From contig JACGWO010000012.1 of assembly GCA_034509735.1 (NCBI GenBank), forward strand, positions 8,058,367 to 8,122,366: a stretch of 64,000 nucleotides of DNA, given 5' to 3'. The position numbers and the translations under genes are program-made. The first letter of the stretch is position 1, and every line of letters begins with the position of its first letter. The DNA is from Sesamum alatum. Lineage: Eukaryota; Streptophyta; Magnoliopsida; Lamiales; Pedaliaceae. This document shows, piece after piece, positions 56,508 through 64,000 of this stretch. The notes beneath the pieces were generated by a model. It had not been told where the DNA came from, made no database searches, and saw only the letters and a program-made list of their open reading frames with translations.

Positions 56508-58510
56508 TGAAAGAAATCCGGTGGATCGTCCCGGGAATTGCGCGAATGCGGAAGCGCGGTAAAAATAAACATATTAAAATAAAAGGCATGCTTTTAATTT
56601 AAAGAACACGCTCAAGGGGTGTGCCCTTGAGGTTCCCGGGCGTTCGGTGTATCTCATGATCATAAAACAAATAAAGAAATCATGGAGGCCACAGAGTTGA
56701 AAATTAAAGAGGGACGAAAATCTTAAAACGAGACCTACCTGTTGTCGTTTTCGTCTTCAACTGCTACTCGCGTTGTTCCCCGTTTTGCACCAAGACCTCG
56801 TTCTTGAGATCCTCCAAATCGTGACACACGATCCACCCACATATTCATGCACGTCGTGCTAGCAACGAACAAGTATTATTTTGGAGAGGATAGATCAACC
56901 ACGCGTTATGATTTAACGGGATCGATCTTCCTTAGTTCAATTGTTCCAAGAACAAAAGAACAAGAAAATACTTTCTTGGTGAGAGAGAGAGAGAGGGGCG
57001 GACGAGAGAGGAGAGGAGAGAGTGTGTGTTGTGTGTGTGTTTTTCAAGAATCATCAAAATTTCATAAATGTTGGAAGCTAGAGGTTTATATAGAGGAAGA
57101 GTTTAATCCTCTTTAAACTCAAACTCTAAGTAACCTAATTTGACTAGGATTTTTGACCTAGTCAAAGTCCTAGTCAAACTAGTGTTTGACCTAGTCAAAC
57201 GAATCATAGCCTTCCATCTCCCCTTTCCATCTCAACCGTTGATTTTTAATTTAATGGAATATTTAAATCCTATTAAATATTCCAAAAGGCTAAAAGAATA
57301 AATATAATATAATAAATTAATATTATAATTTATTCTAAGCCCATTAAATCAACCTTTTTAATAAATCCTATTTATTAATTTAATTCATTTTATCAAATAG
57401 AAGGAATTAATTTCTCCAAGAAAATATAGGACCCGATTAAATCTAATTTAATCATTCCTTTACTCCAATATTTAATTCCAAATTAAATACTAAGTGTGTG
57501 TGGATAGTGTGTGACACTTTTAGGTTCACCATTCAGCTAGACTTGGTCGGATTCCTAGAATCCGTCCGTTACCATGGGTGGCCATCTAGCAACGGTCCAT
57601 GGCACTAGAGACTAGGCGAAATATTCGGGGATGAACATTTAGGCTCTAACAGTACACTTGTCCTTCTGTCTTCGGTCTCATCACTTAGAGTCTAGGGCAC
57701 GGAAAAAGCAGGTACCCCTTTTGGACCTAAGTGTCAGTCTGTCCTTACTAAACGCCGCAAGGGAAACCTTTCCCTTCTGTTCAGTTACTGTGGCCACAGA
57801 TTTTAGGGACAAGACACAGAGCATACATGAGACTCAACTGTCAATACCTTTTGACACGAGACAGATCCTTTCTTGGAAACTACTGTCACTCTGTACACCC
57901 GAGCTGCACTAGACATGGCTTATGACTACTCAAGAGTATTTTGGCAATCTCTCACCATATCTAAGATACAGACCTGATGCACAAGTAAACTCAGCAGTTC
58001 CACAAGTCAAAGGACTTGGCCTGTACCGTTGGAACCGGGAATACACGTCATACCTTGCTGACCATACTCAAGGTCCTCCGTAAGACGGTTCCCGCGAGTC
58101 ACCTCAGTCAGCTGCTTCCTAGCATGCTGACCCACTAACACTGCTCAGACGACCTTCGTCACCCGTCGATGAAATACGACAGCAGATGCTTAGTGCAAGT
58201 CTCAAAGGGAATCCCGATACCCATTTTCGGGATTCCTTGACTTGGAGATTTCCGGACTGATTCGGTGAGACTGATTTCATGGACCTACCTCCAAGCGTAG
58301 TCCCAGTCCCCGAAAACGTTACTCAGTCCGTGGGCTTTGTTTGCGTAGTGAACAAAAATGTAAATGCAGATAAGTGAACATAAACAAAGTATTGCCATAT
58401 GAATTTTCACTTCTTTATTCATAAATATTTTTATCAAATACCAAAGAATTGTCTAGACATAGGTTACATATTCCTGCCAAAATTGGCTTACATGGTCACC
58501 TATTCTAACA
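56508..58510 (-). mobile_element. A-subfamily 3' LTR of element 9
   Basis: The 2003-bp minus-strand LTR runs from TGTTAGAATAGG at 58510 to CTTTCA at 56508. A PPT and pol follow on the right. It breaks the RNase H of element 8. CCATGG hairpin near 57573-57603; GACGA/TCGTC hairpin near 58147-58160. Confidence 0.93.
57085..57092 (-). promoter_or_regulatory. Probable TATA box of the element 9 LTR
   Basis: TATATAAA on the minus strand at the standard A LTR position. Confidence 0.6.
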
Positions 58511-58526
58511 ATCTCCCACTTGACCT
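58511..58526 (-). other. Polypurine tract of element 9
   Basis: AGGTCAAGTGGGAGAT on the minus strand between the pol stop and the LTR start, the same as in element 1. Confidence 0.8.
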
Positions 58527-61500
58527 TTAAAGCCAATTGCCCATATGCTTAATCCCCATCTTTTCAAGATGTTGCGTATGAGCGCTCTGCGACATAGGCT
58601 TTGTCAGCGGGTCTGCTGTGTTGTCTGCCGAGTTGACTCGGTCCATCCGGACGTCACCTCTTCCTACCATTTCTCTAAGAAGATGAGATCAGTCTTGGAA
58701 CGGTGATGAGATCTCGGTTCCTTTGCTTGCGCTATAGCGCCGTTGTTATCACAGAAGATGACAATGGGCTCGGCGATGCTAGGCACCACACCCAACTCTT
58801 GGATGTAGTTTCTCATCCAAACCGCTTCCTTAGCACCTTCTGAAGCTGCTATGTATTCAGCCTCTGTGGTAGAGTCAGCAATGGTTGCTTGCTTGGAACT
58901 TTTCCAACCTACTACTCCTCCATTGAGTTTGAATACGTACCCCGATTGAGACTTGGCATCATCGTCATCAGACTGGAAGCTAGCGTCGCTAAAGCCTTCC
59001 AGAATTAGTTCTCCATTGCCATAGACTAGGAACATTTCCTTAGTCCTTCTTAGGTACTTAAGGATGCCCTTAACAGCATTCCAATGTGCCTCTCCTGCGC
59101 ATGACTGATATCTGCTTGTCACGCTCAAAGCGTACGCAATGTCAGGCTTAGTGCAGTGGACCGCATATTGTATGCTACCTACGGCGGAGGCATAGGGGAT
59201 GACTTTCATCTTTTCAAGTTCCTCATCAGTCTGTGGGGACTGTTTCTTGGATAACTTGATCCCATGCCTCATTGGAAGGAATCCTCGTTTGGAGTTGTCC
59301 ATTCGATATCTCTTTAGGACTTTCTCCATATACGAGTTTTGGGTGAGTCCTAACATCCTTTTAGATCTGTCCCTGACAATCTGGATACCTAGGATGTAGG
59401 AGGCTTCACCCAAGTCCTTCATGGAAAACTGGGTTGACAACCATGCTTTTGTGTTTCCTAACATTCTAGCGTCATTACCAATGAGCAGAATGTTATCCAC
59501 ATAAAGCACTAGGAACACTATTGAGCTCCCACTGACCTTCTTGTATACACAAGGGTCGGATTCGTTTTTGATGAAGTCATAACCCCGTATTACTTCATCA
59601 AAGCGAATGTTCCAACTTCGGGAGGCTTGTTTGAGGCCACAGATGGACTTCTGGAGACGACTGACTTTCTGTTCTTCTCCAGTGACCGTGAAACCCTGCG
59701 GCTGATCCATATAGATCTCTTCTTCAACGAAACCGTTGAGGAAGGCCGTTTTCACGTCCATCTGACATATCTCATAGTTATACCATGCTGCTATGGCGAG
59801 CAGAATCCGAATGGATTTAGCCATGGCTACTGGCGAGTAGGTATCCTCAAAATCGACCCCGGGTCGTTGAGTGTATCCCTTAGCTACAAGCCTAGCTTTG
59901 AAGGTTGTGACTTCTCCATCAACGCCAAGTTTGCGCTTGTAGACCCACTTACAGCCCACTGGCTTAACACCTTTCGGTGGATCTACGAGACTCCAAACAT
60001 GGTTCTCGCTCATGGAGTCCATTTCGGCTTTCATGGCCTCAAGCCATTTCCCGGAGTCGATGTCAGACATCGCTTCTCCATAAGTCTTAGGATCGTTATC
60101 CAAAAGATCGATCGCACCTAGAAAGCCATATCTCACTGGAGGCCTGGACTCTCTAGTGGACCTACGGAGAACGGGAACGTCAGTGGTGACTGTGGACGTT
60201 GACTGTATCGGAGCCGGTGGTTCAGGAACCGGGGCTGGCTTTTCCTGAGGCTGTCCTTCATGCCTAGCATGTTGGACTTCTCGAGGCTGGTCAGCCCTTC
60301 GGCTATCTATCCTGAATCCTCTAAGTGAGGGTTCCACGGCCTCCTCTGATGGCTGGATTCCATCACTTGATTCTTCAAGGATCAGCTCATCAGGTTGGAT
60401 ATCCTCCGGGAAGCCTTGCTCCAAGAATACTGCATTTCTTGAAACAAACACCTTTTGTTCCAAGGGGTCATAAAAGTAATAACCCGCAGTTTCTTTAGGG
60501 TATCCAACGAACCTGCATTAGCTAGATCTAGATTCTAACTTATCTCCCACTAACCTCTTGACGTATGCGGGGCTACCCCACACTTTCAAGTAGTTGTAGG
60601 ATGCAGGCTTGCCGTGCCATATCTCATATGGCGTTTGGGTCAAAGTACTAGTAGGCGCTAAATTCAATAATTTGGCCGCTGTCTCTAGTGCATAGCCCCA
60701 AAACGAAAAGGGCAATTTGGTAAAACTCATCATGGACCGAACCATGTCCAACAGGGTTCGATTCCTCCTTTCAGAGACACCATTTAACTGTGGTGTTCCT
60801 GGAGGTGTCCATTTCTGATATTATACCATGTTCTTTTAGATAATCTAGGAATTCCGCACTAAGGTATTCACCGCCTCGGTCCGACCGTAGGATTTTAATT
60901 TTGCAGTTGGTTTGGTTCTCCACTTCAAGTCTGAATTCTTTAAACCTCTCAAGAGCTTCAGACTTGTACCTCATCAGGTAAACATAACCATACCGCGAAT
61001 GATCATCGGTGAAGGTTATGAAGTAGGAGAACCCACCTCGGGCCTGCGTCCTTAGTGGTCCACATACGTCTGTATGGACCAAGTCCAACAAACCTGTGGC
61101 AAGCCTGCTTTGTCCTATAAAGGGCTTCTTGGTCATTTTCCCTCTTAGACAGGATTCACAAGTTGGTAGATCGCTCAAGTCCCCAACCTCTAGGTTCTTT
61201 GAGTCTACCAACCTTTTCATCCTATCTTGGGATATGTGACCTAGCCTAGCGTGCCACAGACGTGCGTTCCCGTTATTATCTAATTTTCGTTTGTGTTGTG
61301 TATTGAGGACGAAATTCGTTTGTTGCAAGATATAGAGTCCGTTATGCAATGTACCAAGTAGATGAGCAATTCCACACCTCATCAAATAAAAGCAGTTTTT
61401 ATTGATTCTAAACTCATAACCACTATTGTCCAACAATGGAATGGAAATGATGGTTTTTAATCATACTAGGTACAAAATAAACTTGCTCTAAATCTATGCT

Positions 61501-61730
61501 AATACTATCACTAATCACTAGAGTGGCGGATCCTACTGCTTCTGCCGAGATGGCCTTGCCATTCCCAAGCTTCAGGATCATGTCCCTGCTACCCAGTTTT
61601 CTGCTTCTTTTCAACACCTGCAAGTCATTGCAAATGTGAGCTCCACAGCCGGTATCTAATACCCAAGAGGCAGAACTAGTGACCATATTAACCTCAATCA
61701 CATATATACCTTAGTTCGAGAAGAGTTTAG
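58527..61730 (-). pseudogene. Copia protease-integrase-RT-RNase H, element 9, broken
   Basis: The part from the linker after integrase to RNase H is open for about 600 codons (58664-60463), the longest open pol piece here. Its RT active site reads YVDN, not YVDD, so the second catalytic Asp is lost. RNase H has GFSDASF, TEAEYIA and FCDNNGA, then a deletion after HHRSK (near 58685) breaks the last part. A stop lies in SSLCRF (near 60519). A one-base gain near 60812 breaks integrase between SDRGGEY and NGVSERR, and there is another break near 61452 in the linker before HARLGH. Protease DTGCGAHIC is near 61655. At 61730 it is cut before the zinc knuckle by a plus-strand A LTR, so gag is absent. 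Sequence is very close to element 1. Confidence 0.93.
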
Positions 61731-63711
61731 TGTTAGAATAGGTGACCATGTAAGCCAATTTTTGGCGGGTATATGTAACCTATGTCTAGACAATTATGGG
61801 TGTTTGATAAATCATTGATGAATAAAGAAGTGAATTTCATTTGGCATTACTTTGTTTGTGTTCACTTTTCTATATCTGTTCACTACGCAAACAAAGCCCA
61901 CGGACTGAGAATCAATTTCGGGGACTGGGACTACGCTTGGAGGTAGGTCCATGGAATCAGTCTTCCCGAATCAGTCCGGAAATCTCCAAGTCAAGGAATC
62001 CCGAAAATGGGTACCGGGATTCCATTTGAGACTTGCACTAAGCACCTGCTGTCGTGTTTCATCGACGGGTGACGAGGGTCGTCTAAGCAGTGTTAGTGGG
62101 TTAGCATGCGAGGACGCAGCTGACTGAGGTGACTCGCGGGAACCGTCTTACGGAGGACCTTGAGTATGGTCTGCAAGGTATGACGAGTATTCCCGGTTCC
62201 AACGGTACAGGTCAAGTCCTTTGACTTGAGGAATTACTGAGTTTACCTGTACATCAGAACTGTATCTTAGATATGGTGAGAGATTGCCAGAATTCTCTTT
62301 GGTAGTCATAAGCCATGTCTAGTGCAGTCCTGGTGTGCAAAGTGACAGTAGTTTCCAAGAAAGGATCTGTCTCCTGTCAATAGGTTTTGACAGTTGAGTC
62401 TCATGTATGCTCTAGGTCTTGTCCCTAAAACTGTGGCCACAGTGACTGAACAGAAGGGAAGGTTTCCCTTGCGGCGTTTAGTGAGGACAGACCGACACTT
62501 AGGTCCAAGATGGGTACCTGCGTTATCCGTGCCCTAGACACTAAGTGATGAGACCGAAGACAGAAGGACAAACGTACTGTTAGAGCCTAAATGTTCATCC
62601 CTGAATATTTCACCTAGTCTCTAGTGCCATGGACCGTTGCTAGATGGCCACCCATGGTAACGGACGGATTCTAGGAATCCGACCAAGTCTAGCTGAATGG
62701 TGAACCTAAAGAGTCACACACTATCCACACACAATTAAATATTTAATTTGGAATTAAATATTGGAGTGAAGGAATGATTAAATTAGATTTAATCGGGACC
62801 TTTATTTTTCTTGGAGAAATAATTCTTTCTATTTGATAGAAGGAATTAAATTGATAAATTGGATTTATCAAAGGAATTTATTTAATGGGCTTAAATAATA
62901 TTTATATTTATTTTAGCCTCTTGGAAATATTTAAATACGTTTTAAATATTCCATTAAATTAAATTAAATCAACGGTTGAGATCAATGGGAGAGATGGATG
63001 GCTAGGATCGTTTTGACTAGGTCAAAACACTAGTTTGACTAGGACTTTGACTAGGTCAAAATCCTAATCAAATTAGAGTTCTTAAAAGAGGAGTTTAAAG
63101 AGGATTAAAACTCCTCTTCTATATAAACCCCTAGCATCCTACAATTTACATGATGATGAATCTCCAACACACACACTACAACACACACACACGGATCTCT
63201 CTCTCTCCCATCTCTCTCGTCCGCCCTCTCTCTCTCTCAAGAAAAATTATTTTCTTGATTCTTTTGTTCTTGGAACATTAGAATCTTGATGAATCAATAC
63301 CATTAATTGATAATGTGTTATTGATTCATCCACTCCAAAATTATACACTTGTTCGTTGCTAGCACGACGTGCAAGATACGTGGGTGGATCGTGTGTCACG
63401 ATTTGGAGGGTCTCAAGAACGAGATCTTGGTGCAAAACGGGGAACAACGCGTGTAGCCGTTGAAGACGAAAACGACAACGGGTAGGTCTCGTTTTAAATT
63501 TTCGTCCCTCTTTAATTTTCAACCCTATGGCCTCCATGATTTATTTTAATGTTATACGTTCATGAGATACACCGAATGCCCGGGAAATTTCAAAGGCACA
63601 CCCTTTGAAACGTGTTTTAATTTAAAAGCATGTTTAAATTCCGTTTTATTTTTTAATTATACCGCGCTTCCGCATTCGCGCTTTTCCCGGGACGATCCAC
63701 ATAATCTTACA
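61731..63711 (+). mobile_element. A-subfamily 5' LTR of element 10
   Basis: The 1981-bp unit runs from TGTTAGAATAGG to CTTACA and is followed by a PBS. The hairpins GTCG/CGAC (loop TGTTTCAT) and GACGA/TCGTC lie near 62052-62085 and the CCATGG hairpin near 62626-62657. It breaks element 9 just upstream of its protease. Confidence 0.93.
63120..63127 (+). promoter_or_regulatory. Probable TATA box of element 10
   Basis: TATATAAA about 1.39 kb into the LTR, the standard A position, shortly before CA- and CT-rich tracts. Confidence 0.6.
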
Positions 63712-63712
63712 G

Positions 63713-63732
63713 TGGTATCAGAGCCCGGTTCG
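63713..63732 (+). other. Primer binding site of element 10
   Basis: TGGTATCAGAGCCCGGTTCG, one base after the LTR end. Confidence 0.92.
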
Positions 63733-64000
63733 TGTATAGGCCTAGGGTTTATGTGCGTTTTAAGCATGAAACGTGAAATAGCATGTTGTTATTAAATCTT
63801 GAATTTCTTGATTCTTGAAGCATGTTATTTTATTGCTTTTAATTCGTGTGAATTGCTGAATATTGGTATTTTTCTGTTTTTCTTGGGAATCGGGATGGGA
63901 ATTAATCTGAAAAACGAGAAAACGTCACAGCCGGCCAGCCGGGAAGGCTGGCCGCGCGCAGCCGAGCGCTGCCGGCAGGGCAGACGCGCGCAGGCATGGG
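63733..64000 (+). other. Start of the element 10 leader, runs off the window
   Basis: The AT-rich first part matches the element 8 leader start (taagcatgaaacgtg). The CG-rich block begins at about 63935 and continues beyond the right edge. Gag is not reached. Confidence 0.8.

Overview
The window is plant nuclear DNA made almost entirely of nested, broken Ty1/copia LTR retrotransposons. Evidence for a plant is the primer binding site TGGTATCAGAGC (initiator tRNA-Met type) behind several LTRs, LTRs of about 2 kb, and a gag-protease-integrase-RT-RNase H order with plant copia motifs. I found no host protein-coding gene, tRNA, rRNA or CRISPR array. The species cannot be named from the sequence.

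One copia family dominates, in two main LTR subfamilies that share a similar internal region. 'A' LTRs are about 2.0 kb and run from TGTTAGAATAGG to CTTTCA. 'B' LTRs are about 2.23 kb and run from TGTTAGAATAGG to CCTTCA. Two more divergent LTRs are called C and D. Layout: (1) 1-10869, minus strand: A-type gag-pol plus an A 3' LTR, lying between two B LTRs. (2) 10870-12178: 5'-truncated B LTR, then a 116-bp unassigned island. (3) 12295-20733, plus strand: the most complete element, with both A LTRs, PBS, degraded gag-pol and PPT. (4) 20734-24902: older DNA with three tandem palindromes, a possible Gypsy 3' remnant, a fold-back DNA element, tandem duplications and a Tat-like Gypsy 5' end with degraded gag. 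(5) 24903-37709, plus strand: three LTR-plus-leader units in a row (C, D, B), the last continuing into gag-pol and carrying an A solo LTR with a 5-bp target site duplication. (6) 37718-44503, minus strand: A element fused head to head with the previous one. (7) 44504-46788, minus strand: another fragment with a perfect 57-bp-arm palindrome. (8) 46789-56507, plus strand: an A LTR broken by a second A LTR that starts a gag-pol element. (9) 56508-61730, minus strand: A 3' LTR, PPT and pol. (10) 61731-64000, plus strand: A LTR, PBS and the start of a leader running off the window.

Every gag-pol copy has stops, frameshifts or deletions, so nothing here looks able to move on its own. The parts still show how the family worked: LTR promoter with TATA box, tRNA-primed reverse transcription at the PBS, plus-strand priming at the PPT, and a long leader (about 2 kb) ahead of gag.

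The most interesting signal is non-coding. The U3 part of the LTRs and the gag leader contain small hairpins at fixed places. Their stem sequences differ between subfamilies A, B, C and D, but base pairing is kept through paired changes or G-U steps. This looks like selected RNA structure in both the 3' end (U3) and the 5' leader of the element RNA. I do not know a published description of it, but I cannot search. Other points of note are an inverted repeat in RT that is the breakpoint of two separate rearrangements, two elements lacking protease with nearly the same deletion ends, and PBS-less B-LTR/A-leader hybrids.
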